From contig NZ_JANPVN010000001.1 in assembly GCF_026157085.1 (NCBI RefSeq), forward strand, positions 2,046,001 through 2,110,000: DNA of 64,000 nucleotides, given 5' to 3'. A program made the position numbers and the translations under genes. The notes beneath the pieces were generated by a model. It made no database searches and was not told the origin of the DNA. It saw only the letters and a program-made list of their open reading frames with translations. Shown piece by piece: positions 35,611 through 44,284 of the stretch. Source of the DNA: Sphingomicrobium arenosum. Its GTDB lineage: Bacteria; Pseudomonadota; Alphaproteobacteria; Sphingomonadales; Sphingomonadaceae. Numbering within the stretch: position 1 is the first letter of the stretch; each line of letters begins with the position of its first letter.

Positions 35611-35626
35611 TGTTTCACGTGAAACA
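35611..35626. promoter_or_regulatory. parS site 2 (mnmE-mnmG gap)
   Basis: A second perfect TGTTTCACGTGAAACA lies in the short gap between the mnmE stop (whose last base is 35627) and the mnmG start, about 5 kb from the proposed oriC. Confidence 0.96.
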
Positions 35627-36895
35627 TCACTTACCGAGGCAGAATTTTCCGAATATGCGATCGAGCACTGCGTCGACACTATCCTGACCCTTAAACCTAG
35701 CAAGCGCAGCCCGGCCTTCACGCAATTGTTCGGCAAGGAGGATGGGGTCGTCGCCACCCTCTAGAGCTTGCGCCAGCTGCAGCAGCTCGCTGCGCTGACG
35801 CCGGTTGAGTGTTCCCTGATCCTCTTGGGGGAGGATCTTCCGAGCTTCAGTCGCGATCGCCGCTAGCAGATCTTCAAGGCCACGTCCGTCCACCGAGGAC
35901 ACCGGAATGGCATGGGGGTGTAGGGCCGGCTCGAGATCGGCCTTCGACGTCACGATGAGACACTGAGGGTGGGGGGGCGCGTCTGCGACCGGGCCCATCC
36001 ACAACAGTACGTCTGCTTCCTTCACCGCACGATGGGCTCGGTCGATGCCCTCTGCCTCGATCAAACCCGCGCCCTCTCGCCAACCTGCCGTATCAACGAG
36101 CGTATAAGCGATCCCACCGATCCGCAGTGGTAATTCGATCGTATCACGGGTCGTTCCCGCCTCGGCGCTGGTGATGGCGCGGTCGAAACCTGCAAGACGG
36201 TTGAAAAGGCTCGACTTGCCCGCGTTGACCGGTCCGGCAAGGACTAATCGGATGCCATCCTGCAGGACACGACGTTCGGGCAGTTCGAGAAGCTTCTCGA
36301 CATCACGTCGAAGATCGATGATTGCCAAGGCGAGATGCGAGGTTCGACCAGTCTCCTCCTCATCGTCGACATAATCGATGGCGGCTTCGGCCTCTGCCGA
36401 TAGGTCGAGCAGGCGCTCTTCGATCTTGGCCAACGCCGTCCCGAAACCGGATCGATATTGGCGGAGTGCCACCTTGCGCTGCGTTTCAGTTTCGGCGTGA
36501 AGGAGATCGCCGAGCGCTTCGGCAGCGATAAGGTCCATCTTTCCCGCGAGCATGGCGCGGCGCGTGAATTCTCCAGGATCGGCAAGGCGGGCCCTTCCCG
36601 TTGCAGTAAGCGTGCCGAGCAATTTGTCGACGACCGCGCGGCTTCCATGGACATGGTATTCGACGACATCCTCGCCGGTGGCGCTGCGTGGCGCCTCGAA
36701 GCCCAGCACCAGCGCCTCGTCGATGAGATCATGATCGCCAGGGGCCCGAAGCCGGGCATAGACAGTCTGGCCATGCAGGGGAGTGACACCCATGGCACGC
36801 GCCAGTGCGAACGCATCGGGACCAGACGTGCGGACGATCGCGATAGCGGCGGGCAGGGCCCCCGACGACAGTGCCGCGATCGTCTCCACGACCAT
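35627..36895 (-). CDS. mnmE: tRNA modification GTPase MnmE
   Basis: The 422-residue GTPase partners MnmG. The N-terminal tetrahydrofolate-binding domain has TIAALSSGALPAAIAIVRTSGP and DPGEFTRRAMLAGKMDL. The G domain has GPVNAGKSSLFNRLAG (G1), GTTRDTIE (G2/G3 region), DTAGWR and TSKADL (in place of NKxDL). The C-terminus ends CLGK, the family CxGK motif with the catalytic cysteine. It overlaps the TerC gene by one base. Confidence 0.96.
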   Translation of the reverse strand: MVVETIAALSSGALPAAIAIVRTSGPDAFALARAMGVTPLHGQTVYARLRAPGDHDLIDEALVLGFEAPRSATGEDVVEYHVHGSRAVVDKLLGTLTATGRARLADPGEFTRRAMLAGKMDLIAAEALGDLLHAETETQRKVALRQYRSGFGTALAKIEERLLDLSAEAEAAIDYVDDEEETGRTSHLALAIIDLRRDVEKLLELPERRVLQDGIRLVLAGPVNAGKSSLFNRLAGFDRAITSAEAGTTRDTIELPLRIGGIAYTLVDTAGWREGAGLIEAEGIDRAHRAVKEADVLLWMGPVADAPPHPQCLIVTSKADLEPALHPHAIPVSSVDGRGLEDLLAAIATEARKILPQEDQGTLNRRQRSELLQLAQALEGGDDPILLAEQLREGRAALARFKGQDSVDAVLDRIFGKFCLGK

Positions 36896-37629
36896 CAGGC
36901 GAGGAGGGTGCCGACCCCGACGTTCGGATCGACGATCCCGTCATAGATCATGTTGCCAGCGACCCACAGGATGACCAACAGCCCGATATAGGCGATCCAT
37001 TTGTAGCGCTCGATATATTTGGCGATGATATTCGCCGCGACGCCCATGAGCGCCACCGACAGGATGAGGCCGACGATGAGGATCCCCGGATGGTCCTTGG
37101 CCGCGCCCGCGACCGCAAGCACATTGTCGAGGCTCATCGACACGTCGGCAACCGCGACCGCCCAGGCGGCGGCGGCGAAGCTCTTCACCGGCTTCACGCC
37201 CGAATGTTCATCGCCTTCGACTTCGGGACTGCCGGGGCTCTCGCCCATGTGGTGGAGCTCGCGCCACATCTTCCACGCGACCCACAGGAGGAGCAGGCCA
37301 CCAGCGAAGATAAGTCCAACGATTTGAAGGAGTTGGACGACGATCAGCGCAAAGAGGATGCGCAGAACCAGCGCCGCGACGACGCCGATGACGATGACCT
37401 TCTTGCGCTGTTCGGGCGGCAGGCCCGCGGCCAGTGCGCCGACGACGATGGCATTGTCGCCCGCCAGCACGAGATCGATCGCGAGGACCGACAGGAAGGC
37501 GGCCATCGCCTCGGGCGTTCCGATATTGGAAAAGTCCTTGACGATCGCGGCCCAGATATCAGCCGGGCCGCCGAGCGATAGTGCATCGGAGCTCGCCGCA
37601 GCGAGCAGTAGAAAAAGCTGTTCGATCAT
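36895..37629 (-). CDS. TerC-family integral membrane protein
   Basis: The 244-residue inner-membrane protein has about seven hydrophobic segments and the family's acidic pairs: LAIDLVLAGDNAIVVGALAAG in the N-terminal half and VADVSMSLDNVLAVAGAA in the C-terminal half, with the conserved D-N. TerC-family (YjbE-like) proteins have been linked to metal, chiefly manganese, export; the substrate here is not determined. It is translationally joined to mnmE by a one-base overlap, which may be incidental. Confidence 0.9.
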   Translation of the reverse strand: MIEQLFLLLAAASSDALSLGGPADIWAAIVKDFSNIGTPEAMAAFLSVLAIDLVLAGDNAIVVGALAAGLPPEQRKKVIVIGVVAALVLRILFALIVVQLLQIVGLIFAGGLLLLWVAWKMWRELHHMGESPGSPEVEGDEHSGVKPVKSFAAAAWAVAVADVSMSLDNVLAVAGAAKDHPGILIVGLILSVALMGVAANIIAKYIERYKWIAYIGLLVILWVAGNMIYDGIVDPNVGVGTLLA

Positions 37630-37652
37630 GCTCGGCTAACCCCTCAAGCGGC

Positions 37653-38912
37653 CTACTGGTTCATCGAGGCGAAGAAGTCCTCGTTCGACTTGGCATCCTT
37701 CATCTTGTCGAGAAGGAACTGCATGGCATCGACCGTACCCATCTGCATGAGGATGCGGCGCAGGACCCACATCTTGGACAGCGTGGCCTGGTCGACCAGC
37801 AGCTCTTCCTTACGCGTGCCCGACTTACCGACGTCGAGCGAGGGGAAGATGCGCTTGTCGGCGACCTTGCGATCGAGGACGATTTCGCTGTTACCGGTCC
37901 CCTTGAACTCTTCGAAGATGACTTCGTCCATTTTGGAGCCGGTGTCGATCAGCGCAGTGGCAATGATCGAGAGCGAGCCGCCTTCCTCGATGTTACGCGC
38001 GGCGCCGAAGAAGCGCTTCGGACGCTGGAGCGCATTGGCGTCAACACCGCCGGTCAGCACCTTGCCCGAGGAGGGCACGGTCGTGTTGTAAGCGCGGCCC
38101 AAGCGGGTGATCGAGTCCAAGAGGATGACGACATCCTTCTTGTGCTCGACCAGGCGCTTGGCCTTTTCGATCACCATTTCAGCGACTTGCACGTGACGCG
38201 AGGCGGGTTCGTCGAAGGTCGAAGAAACGACTTCGCCCTTCACCGAGCGCTGCATGTCGGTGACTTCCTCGGGCCGCTCGTCGATGAGCAGGACGAGGAG
38301 GAAGACCTCGGGGTGGTTTTCGGTGATCGCCTTGGCGATGTTCTGGAGAAGGACGGTCTTACCCGTGCGCGGCGGTGCGACGATCAGCGCGCGCTGGCCC
38401 TTGCCAAGCGGCGACACGATGTCGATCACGCGTGCCGACTTGTCCTTCTCGGTCGGATCACTGCTGTCGAGCGTGAGCTTCTCGTCCGGATAGAGCGGGG
38501 TGAGATTGTCGAAGTTGACGCGGTGACGCACGGCGTCGGGTTCGTCGAAATTGACCTGCGTGACCTTGGTCAGCGCGAAATAGCGTTCGCCATCCTTGGG
38601 GGCGCGGATCTCGCCTTCGACCGTGTCGCCAGTGCGCAGGCCCATCTTGCGGACGATAGAGGGGGCGACATAGATGTCGTCGGGCCCGGCGAGGAAGTTC
38701 GCTTCGGGGCTACGCAGGAAGCCGAACCCGTCATTGAGCACTTCGATGGTGCCCATGCCCATGATCTGCTCGCCCTCTTCGGCGTGCTCCTTGAGAATGG
38801 CGAACATGAGGTCCTGCTTGCGCAGGGTCGAGGCGCCTTCGACGCCGAGTTCTTCGGCCATGGCGACGAGTTCTGCCGGGGGTTTGGCCTTGAGTTCCTG
38901 AAGGTGCATCAT
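37653..38912 (-). CDS. rho: Transcription termination factor Rho
   Basis: The 419-residue hexameric RNA helicase ends transcription. The N-terminal domain ([22 protein letters not shown]) is followed by the RNA-binding OSB fold ([23 protein letters not shown]). The ATPase core has PRTGKT at 181-186, the Q-loop region [24 protein letters not shown] and the R-loop [20 protein letters not shown]. It starts ATG-ATG at 38912 and 38909; either could be used. A two-tier hairpin lies in its leader. Its place beside hemJ-hemE is conserved near alphaproteobacterial origins. Confidence 0.97.
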   Translation of the reverse strand: MMHLQELKAKPPAELVAMAEELGVEGASTLRKQDLMFAILKEHAEEGEQIMGMGTIEVLNDGFGFLRSPEANFLAGPDDIYVAPSIVRKMGLRTGDTVEGEIRAPKDGERYFALTKVTQVNFDEPDAVRHRVNFDNLTPLYPDEKLTLDSSDPTEKDKSARVIDIVSPLGKGQRALIVAPPRTGKTVLLQNIAKAITENHPEVFLLVLLIDERPEEVTDMQRSVKGEVVSSTFDEPASRHVQVAEMVIEKAKRLVEHKKDVVILLDSITRLGRAYNTTVPSSGKVLTGGVDANALQRPKRFFGAARNIEEGGSLSIIATALIDTGSKMDEVIFEEFKGTGNSEIVLDRKVADKRIFPSLDVGKSGTRKEELLVDQATLSKMWVLRRILMQMGTVDAMQFLLDKMKDAKSNEDFFASMNQ

Positions 38913-38949
38913 GGGCTTTGGCTGCCTTTGGTATCTGGGTCTGGGAAAC

Positions 38950-38993
38950 CCGGTACGCGGGGTCGCAGGACGCGACGGGAAAATGCGTACCGG
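38950..38993 (-). other. Two-tier hairpin in the rho leader
   Basis: A perfect 9-base outer stem (CCGGTACGC at 38950-38958 with its complement at 38985-38993) encloses a 5-base GTCGC/GCGAC stem (38962-38966 with 38972-38976) and an AGGAC loop. It lies about 38 bases before the rho start, in the probable 5' leader. There is no T-run, so it is not a terminator. Rho genes are often autoregulated and this element may take part. The rest of the 172-base rho-hemJ gap shows nothing notable. Confidence 0.5.
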
Positions 38994-39084
38994 CGCGGCG
39001 AGGAAATGCCGCGCATCGTGACTTCAAGCCGGTAAGCCCGAGCCGTCGCCTAGTCAACCGGTGAGCGCGGCGCGGCGTTCCCTC

Positions 39085-39537
39085 TCAAAAGGGTCGGACG
39101 ACCGCGAGGATGACGATGAGGATGGTGGCGATGCCGGGCACTTCGTTGAGGATGCGCAGGGTGCGGCCCTCGAGTGGCCGCTGGCCCGCGGCGAGTTTCT
39201 TGCCAAAGGAGACGACCCAACCGTGATAGCCCGACAGGGCAAGCACGAGCAGCAGTTTGGCGTGAAACCAGCCAGCGATGAAATAGCCGCCGTTGACGGC
39301 GAGGCTCAGGCCCAGCGCCCATGTAACGAGCATCGCGGGCAGGAGGATGACGGTGCGGGCGCGGTCCTCGCGCTCGATCCAGGCGCGATCCTCGGCCGAG
39401 CCGGGGGTCGTTTCATGGTGATGGACATAATAGCGCGGGACGATGAACAACCCCGCGATCCAGAAAATGACGAAGATGACATGGGCGGCCTTGACCCAGA
39501 TGGCCGCGGCGCCGAGCCAACCGATCATGCCGTCCAT
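39085..39537 (-). CDS. hemJ: Protoporphyrinogen oxidase HemJ
   Basis: The 150-residue four-helix membrane protein of the HemJ (former UPF0093) family oxidises protoporphyrinogen IX. Conserved features are WVKAAHVIFVIFWIAGLFIVPRYYVHH with essential histidine and arginine, and GWFHAKLLLVLALSGYHGW in the second half. It follows hemE by 2 bases on the same strand, so two haem enzymes share a transcript. ATG 39537 is the only close start. Confidence 0.93.
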   Translation of the reverse strand: MDGMIGWLGAAAIWVKAAHVIFVIFWIAGLFIVPRYYVHHHETTPGSAEDRAWIEREDRARTVILLPAMLVTWALGLSLAVNGGYFIAGWFHAKLLLVLALSGYHGWVVSFGKKLAAGQRPLEGRTLRILNEVPGIATILIVILAVVRPF

Positions 39538-39539
39538 CG

Positions 39540-40565
39540 CTATTCCCCTCTCACCCGCGCGATCATCGTCTCGACATTAGCGATGGGGGTCGACTTGTCG
39601 ATGCCGTGGCCGAGGTTGAAGATGTGGGGGCGGCCCGCGAAAGCGTTCTTCACCCGATCGACGGCGGCTTCGAGCCGTTCGCCGCCTGCAATGAGAAGCA
39701 GCGGGTCGAGATTGCCCTGGACGGGGAGGTTCGCGGGCAGGTTGGCGTGGGCCCAGTCGGGATCGATGGTCTCATCGATGCCGACCGCGTCGACCCCGGT
39801 CCCCGCGACATAAGCGGGGAGCTTTTCGCCGGCGCCCTTGGGGAAGCCGATGACGGGCACGTCCGGATGGCGCGCCTTGAAGGCGGAGACGATGCGGGCA
39901 TTGGGTTCGATAACCCAGCGCGCGAATTCTTCAGGCGCGAGGCTGCCCGACCAGCTGTCGAAAAGTTGTACCGCATCGGCGCCAGCTTCGACTTGGCCCG
40001 ACAGATAGTCGACGGTCATCTCCCCGATTGCTTCGATCAGCGCGGCGAAGCGCTCCCGGTCCGTATAAGCCATCACACGGGCCGCCATCTGGTCCTTCGA
40101 GCCCTGACCCGCCACCATGTAGGTCGCGACCGTCCACGGGCTTCCTGCGAAGCCTAAAAGGGTGATCGAGGGGTCGAGGGCGGCCTTCACCAGACGGACG
40201 GTCTCGTAAATGGGGTCAAGGCGCTCGGCATGGCGGGTGAGGTTGCCGAGGTCGGTGGTGTCGAGCGTGGGCGAGAGGCGGGGACCTTCGCCAGCGACGA
40301 AGCGAAGATCCTGGCCGAGCGCATAAGGGACGATCAGGATGTCGGAAAAGAGGATCGCGGCCTCAAAGGGGAAGCGGCGCAGCGGCTGGAGCGTAATCTC
40401 GGCGGCGGCCTCGGGGTCGTAGACGAGATCGAGGAAGCCGCCCTTGTCGGCACGCAGCGCGCGATACTCGGGCAGATAACGGCCAGCCTGGCGCATCATC
40501 CAGGCGGGAGGTGGATCGTGTCGCTCACCCTTGAGCACGCCAAGCAGGCGCTTGTTCGTCGGCAT
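39540..40565 (-). CDS. hemE: Uroporphyrinogen decarboxylase HemE
   Basis: HemE removes four carboxyl groups from uroporphyrinogen III. The 341-residue barrel has the signature PPPAWMMRQAGRYLPEYR, FSDILIVPYALGQ, GFAGSPWTVATYM, DSWSGSLAPEEF and NLGHGIDKSTP. ATG 40565 matches the family start (NKRLLGVLKGE). Frames extending upstream would enter the AT-rich part of the proposed oriC. In Caulobacter and Rickettsia the origin also lies beside hemE, so this gene anchors that call. Confidence 0.96.
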   Translation of the reverse strand: MPTNKRLLGVLKGERHDPPPAWMMRQAGRYLPEYRALRADKGGFLDLVYDPEAAAEITLQPLRRFPFEAAILFSDILIVPYALGQDLRFVAGEGPRLSPTLDTTDLGNLTRHAERLDPIYETVRLVKAALDPSITLLGFAGSPWTVATYMVAGQGSKDQMAARVMAYTDRERFAALIEAIGEMTVDYLSGQVEAGADAVQLFDSWSGSLAPEEFARWVIEPNARIVSAFKARHPDVPVIGFPKGAGEKLPAYVAGTGVDAVGIDETIDPDWAHANLPANLPVQGNLDPLLLIAGGERLEAAVDRVKNAFAGRPHIFNLGHGIDKSTPIANVETMIARVRGE

Positions 40566-40580
40566 GGACGCCACCCTCTC

Positions 40581-40863
40581 TTCTCTCATTCTTATATATT
40601 TAGAATAGGATTGAAGTACGTAATTGGTCGGTTGGCAGCGGGATTTAGGCGGGGATACCGCTTTTGCCAACAGGCGCGCGTGATTCAGGGCGCGATGAGT
40701 CGCGGTGTGAATCGCGCCGAGTCATGCACGCTATCCACAGGATTCCACCCCGGCGGCCCGGCTGTGGATGAAGCCCGGGGTTGAATCGATGAAAGCGGGC
40801 GCGGAATCGCCGATTGGCGCGGCTCACAGTTTCGCGCTAGGCCGGGCCACAGACTTTTCCACA
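40581..40863. other. Proposed chromosomal replication origin (oriC) between hemE and maf
   Basis: This 283-base stretch carries no gene. It starts with an AT-rich tract at 40587-40625 (30 of 39 bases A or T) that could be the unwinding element and contains an ATTCT...AGAAT inverted repeat. Three DnaA boxes with one mismatch from TTATCCACA follow: CTATCCACA 40731-40739, TGTGGATGA 40763-40771 (reverse) and TTTTCCACA 40855-40863. Seven GANTC sites start at 40682, 40697, 40709, 40719, 40741, 40783 and 40804. Genes diverge from here, two parS sites lie 5-7 kb away, and base skew changes direction. Origins beside hemE are established for Caulobacter and Rickettsia. Confidence 0.82.
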
Positions 40864-40874
40864 GAAAGGCACCC

Positions 40875-41450
40875 ATGACCCTCATCCTCGCCTCCACGAG
40901 CCCCATCAGGCGCGCCATGCTCGACCAGGCGGGGGTCGATTACGATACAATGCGCCCCGCGGTCGACGAGGATGTCGTGAAGGCCCGGCACAAGGGCGAT
41001 GTCGAGGAGCTGGCGATCAAGCTGGCCGAGGCCAAGGCCATGTCGGTCGATGCCGAGGGCTATGCAATCGGCTCGGACAGCGTGGTGAGCGTCAACGGGC
41101 GCCTGTTCGACAAGCCCGAGAGCCGCGATGCCGCGGCCGAGCATCTGCGCTTTTTCTCCGGCAAGGTCATGCATCTGTCGAGCGCGGTGGCCTTGGCGAG
41201 GGGCGGGGCGGTCGACTGGGTGCATGGCGAGACCGCGCGGCTGAAAGTTCGCGAGTTGTCGGACGCGTATATCGAGGCGTATCTCGCGGAGGAGTGGCCC
41301 GAGGTCGCTTATTGCGTCGGCGTGTTTCGGATGGAGGGACCGGGAGTGAATCTGTTCGAGCGGATGGAAGGCGATTATTTCGCCATTCTCGGCATGCCGC
41401 TGCTGCCGCTGCTCGGCGCATTGCGCGCCCGCAACGTGATGCCGGCATGA
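40875..41450 (+). CDS. maf: Maf-like nucleotide pyrophosphatase
   Basis: The 191-residue Maf/Ham1-fold protein probably hydrolyses modified or canonical nucleoside triphosphates to monophosphates. It has LILASTSPIRRAML (the family S/T-S-x-R-R loop), VDEDVVKARHKGD, the catalytic acid in AIGSDSVVSVNGRLFDKPES, and MEGDYFAILGMPLLPLL. It is the first gene right of the proposed oriC, followed by aroE with a 4-base overlap. A DUF299 (PpsR-type) gene, which I recall between the origin and maf in relatives, is not present here. Confidence 0.92.
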   Translation: MTLILASTSPIRRAMLDQAGVDYDTMRPAVDEDVVKARHKGDVEELAIKLAEAKAMSVDAEGYAIGSDSVVSVNGRLFDKPESRDAAAEHLRFFSGKVMHLSSAVALARGGAVDWVHGETARLKVRELSDAYIEAYLAEEWPEVAYCVGVFRMEGPGVNLFERMEGDYFAILGMPLLPLLGALRARNVMPA

Positions 41451-42298
41451 GCAAGGACGAGGAAGCTGCACCGGCGCCCCTGCCGGACAATGCGTATGCC
41501 GAAGTGATCGGGTCGCCGATCGAACAGTCGAAATCGCCGCTCATCCATGCTCATTGGCTGAAAGAGCTGGGGCTGGCGGCCGATTATCGGCGGCGCGAGG
41601 TCGGGAAGGACGGGCTCCACGCCTATCTTGCCGAGAAGCGGGTCGATCCGGCGTGGCTCGGCTGCAATGTCACGATGCCGGTCAAACTCGAGGCGATTAG
41701 GCTGGCCGACGAGGCGACGGACCGGGCGGTGACGACGGGGGCGGCCAACATGCTGGTGCCGCGCGATGGCAAGATCGTGGCGGGCAACAGCGATGTCGGG
41801 GCGGTGATGCTGCTCCTCGCGCGGCTGCACGAGGCGGGGCGGCCGATGGCACGGATTCACCTTTACGGCACCGGGGGCGCGGCGCGCGCGGTGCTCGTGG
41901 CGGCAGCCTCGCTCGGCCACAATGGCATCGTCATCCATGCGCGCGACGTGCAGAAAGCGGTCAAGTTGGCGGTGCAGTTCGGGCTTGCCTATGCGCCGGT
42001 GCCGCTCGACACCCCGCCGCAGGGCGATGGCATCATCAATGCGACCCCGCTCGGCATGGTCGGGCATGAATGCCTCAATTGCGACGTGTCGGGTCTCGGT
42101 GAGAATGGCTGGGTGTTCGACATGGTATCGGCACCCGTCGAAACGATGCTCCTCAAAGCTGCGAAGGCGAAGGGGCTGGGGATCGTCGATGGGATCGACA
42201 TGCTCGTCGAACAGGCCGCGTCGAGTTTCGAGCTGTTCTTCGGCCAGCCACCCAAAAGGGCCGACGACGAGGCGCTGTTTGCGAGGCTCCGCTCATGA
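41447..42298 (+). CDS. aroE: Shikimate dehydrogenase AroE
   Basis: AroE reduces 3-dehydroshikimate with NADPH. The 283-residue protein has the substrate motif VIGSPIEQSKSPLIH, catalytic Lys80 in NVTMPVK, and Asp116 in GNSDVGA, where the usual text is GxNTD. The nucleotide loop is YGTGGAARAV, and NATPLGM follows. The Ser at the NTD position is a mild departure. ATG 41447 overlaps maf and its stop overlaps coaE. Together with aroF this window holds two shikimate steps, in unlinked operons. Confidence 0.93.
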   Translation: MSKDEEAAPAPLPDNAYAEVIGSPIEQSKSPLIHAHWLKELGLAADYRRREVGKDGLHAYLAEKRVDPAWLGCNVTMPVKLEAIRLADEATDRAVTTGAANMLVPRDGKIVAGNSDVGAVMLLLARLHEAGRPMARIHLYGTGGAARAVLVAAASLGHNGIVIHARDVQKAVKLAVQFGLAYAPVPLDTPPQGDGIINATPLGMVGHECLNCDVSGLGENGWVFDMVSAPVETMLLKAAKAKGLGIVDGIDMLVEQAASSFELFFGQPPKRADDEALFARLRS

Positions 42299-42888
42299 AG
42301 AAGCTCGCCATCACCGGCTCCATCGGTATGGGCAAGTCGACCGTCGCAGCGATGTTCGAGAAGCGCGGCATACCCGTGTTCGATGCCGATGCCGTGGTGC
42401 GACGCTTGCAGGGGCCGGGCGGCGCGCTGGTACGCGAGGTCGAACGGCTGTTTCCGGGCACGACCGGTCCGGAGGGCGTCGATCGCGGTGCGCTCGGGCG
42501 GATGGTGCTGGGCGACGGCGAGAAGCTGGCGCGGCTGGAAGCGCTGGTCCATCCGGCGGTGCATCACGAGCGCACGCGCTTCATCCTCGAACATCAGGAC
42601 AGCCCCGCGCTTTTATTTGATATCCCTTTATTGTTCGAGACCCATGGCGAGGGGCAGTTCGATTCGGTAATCGTGGTGTCTGCGCCCGCTGCGGTGCAGG
42701 AAGAGCGCGTGCTGGCGCGGCCCGGCATGACGGCGGAGAAATTCGCCGCGATCCGCGCCCGGCAGCTACCCGATGCCGAAAAAAGGCGGCGCGCCGACCA
42801 TGTGGTCGATACCGGTGTCTCGCTCCAGGAAACCGAGCGGCAGGTCGACGCGATCCTCGCTTGCATGGGGCTGGCGGCAGGCGCATAA
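42295..42888 (+). CDS. coaE: Dephospho-CoA kinase CoaE
   Basis: CoaE makes the last step of coenzyme A synthesis. The 197-residue P-loop kinase has GSIGMGKST (8-16), [18 protein letters not shown], and DIPLLFE as the conserved substrate motif. A lid region with [18 protein letters not shown] follows. It overlaps aroE by ATGA and precedes dnaQ by 8 bases; the aroE-coaE-dnaQ order is conserved in the class. Confidence 0.95.
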   Translation: MKKLAITGSIGMGKSTVAAMFEKRGIPVFDADAVVRRLQGPGGALVREVERLFPGTTGPEGVDRGALGRMVLGDGEKLARLEALVHPAVHHERTRFILEHQDSPALLFDIPLLFETHGEGQFDSVIVVSAPAAVQEERVLARPGMTAEKFAAIRARQLPDAEKRRRADHVVDTGVSLQETERQVDAILACMGLAAGA

Positions 42889-42896
42889 CACTGCCC

Positions 42897-43607
42897 ATGC
42901 GGGAAATCATCTTCGATACCGAGACCACGGGCCTGTCACCCGCGGGGGGCGACCGCATGGTCGAGATCGGCTGCGTGGAGATGATCGGCAGGGTCGAGAC
43001 CGGCCGCACCTTTCACGCCTATTTCAACCCCGAACGCTCGATGCCGTCCGAAGCCGAGGCAGTGCACGGCCTGTCGGAAGCTTTTCTGTCGGGCCAGCCG
43101 CTGTTCGCCGAAAAAGTCGAAGAGCTCTTGGAGTTCATCGCTGGCGATCCGTTGGTGGCGCATAATGCCAGCTTCGATTTCGGATTCCTCAATCACGAAC
43201 TTGGCCTGTGCGCGCGCGAGGCGGTGTGCATGACCCGCATGGTCGATACGCTGCCGCTGGCGCGTTCCAAGTTTCCCGGGGCCAAGCATAGCCTCGATGC
43301 GTTGTGCAGCCGCTTCGGCGTCGACCGCTCGGCGCGTGTAAAGCATGGCGCGCTCTTGGACGCCGAGCTGCTGGCGCAGGTTTATATCGAGCTGACCGGC
43401 GGACGGCAGATCGGGCTTGGGCTCGACCCGGCCGAACTGGCGGGCGAGGCGGCCCCGATCGCGATCGCCGTTGCCGCCCCCGCGCCGGGGATCGAGGCGC
43501 GCGCCCCGCGCCCGCACGAGCCGACGGAACAAGAAGCCGAGGCGCATCGTAATTTCATCGCCAAGATGGCCGAGCCCTTGTGGAACAAGGTGCGACGCGC
43601 CAGCTAG
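42897..43607 (+). CDS. dnaQ: DNA polymerase III epsilon (proofreading) subunit DnaQ
   Basis: The 236-residue 3'-5' exonuclease of the DEDDh type has Exo I FDTETTG (Asp7, Glu9), Exo [19 protein letters not shown], and Exo III with [15 protein letters not shown]. After about residue 180 an Ala/Pro-rich linker leads to a short C-terminal segment that usually binds the polymerase alpha subunit. ATG 42897 starts exactly at the family [12 protein letters not shown]. It is placed right of the origin as in other alphaproteobacteria. Confidence 0.95.
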   Translation: MREIIFDTETTGLSPAGGDRMVEIGCVEMIGRVETGRTFHAYFNPERSMPSEAEAVHGLSEAFLSGQPLFAEKVEELLEFIAGDPLVAHNASFDFGFLNHELGLCAREAVCMTRMVDTLPLARSKFPGAKHSLDALCSRFGVDRSARVKHGALLDAELLAQVYIELTGGRQIGLGLDPAELAGEAAPIAIAVAAPAPGIEARAPRPHEPTEQEAEAHRNFIAKMAEPLWNKVRRAS

Positions 43608-43659
43608 GCAAGACGACCCCGCCGAATTTCGCGTGGCGGGCATAAAAGAGGAGGAGCGC

Positions 43660-44226
43660 ATGGATATCCGTGTCGCCGGCCACCAGGTCGATACCGGAAC
43701 CGCCCTGCAACATCATGTGGCGGATCGGATCGAGACGATGACCGAGAAATATTTTTCACGGGCAGTGGCCGCCAATGTGACGTTCGGACGCGCTCCTCAC
43801 GACCAGTTTCGCTGCGATATTGTCGCCCCGGTGTCGAACGGGCATGTGCTGAAGGCTTCCAACCGCGCGGGCGATGCGCATATCGCCTTCGAAGGCGCCG
43901 CCGACAAGATCGAGCGCCAGTTGAAACGCTATGCCGAGCGGCTGCGCGAACGGCGCTCGGAGCCGATGTCCGAATTGCCGGCCGAGGCCGATTATCGAGT
44001 CCTCGATATCGGCAGTGACGAGGAGACCCCTGCGAGCGAAGCGCCCGCGATCGTCGCCGAAACGCATACCGACATCCCTAAGGCGAGTGTCGGCGATGCG
44101 GTGATGATGCTCGACCTTCGCAACGCCAATGCGCTCATGTTCAGGAATAACAAATCCAACGAATTGAACATGGTGTATCGGCGCGACGATGGCACCATCG
44201 GATGGGTCGAACCGGGACGAGGCTGA
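43660..44226 (+). CDS. hpf: Long-form ribosome hibernation promoting factor
   Basis: The 188-residue HPF has an N-terminal ribosome-binding domain (1 to about 105, DIRVAGHQVDTGTALQHHVADRI). An acidic linker leads to a C-terminal dimerisation domain (VGDAVMMLDLRNANALMF, NELNMVYRRDDGTIGWVEP). The long form makes 100S dimers by itself, without RMF. ATG 43660 follows GAGGAG at good spacing. It sits just upstream of ptsN, as in many proteobacteria, but rpoN is not next to it. Confidence 0.94.
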   Translation: MDIRVAGHQVDTGTALQHHVADRIETMTEKYFSRAVAANVTFGRAPHDQFRCDIVAPVSNGHVLKASNRAGDAHIAFEGAADKIERQLKRYAERLRERRSEPMSELPAEADYRVLDIGSDEETPASEAPAIVAETHTDIPKASVGDAVMMLDLRNANALMFRNNKSNELNMVYRRDDGTIGWVEPGRG

Positions 44227-44284
44227 CAAAGCGCCCAAGTCCCGCTAAAGAGCCCCCCGCCAGGGAGGGCAAAAGAGTATTGTG

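Noticed and set aside
40566-40670. A longer HemE starting at 40670
   Set aside because: The extra residues are encoded by the AT-rich tract of the proposed oriC, lack family similarity, and HemE normally starts at NKRLLGVL.
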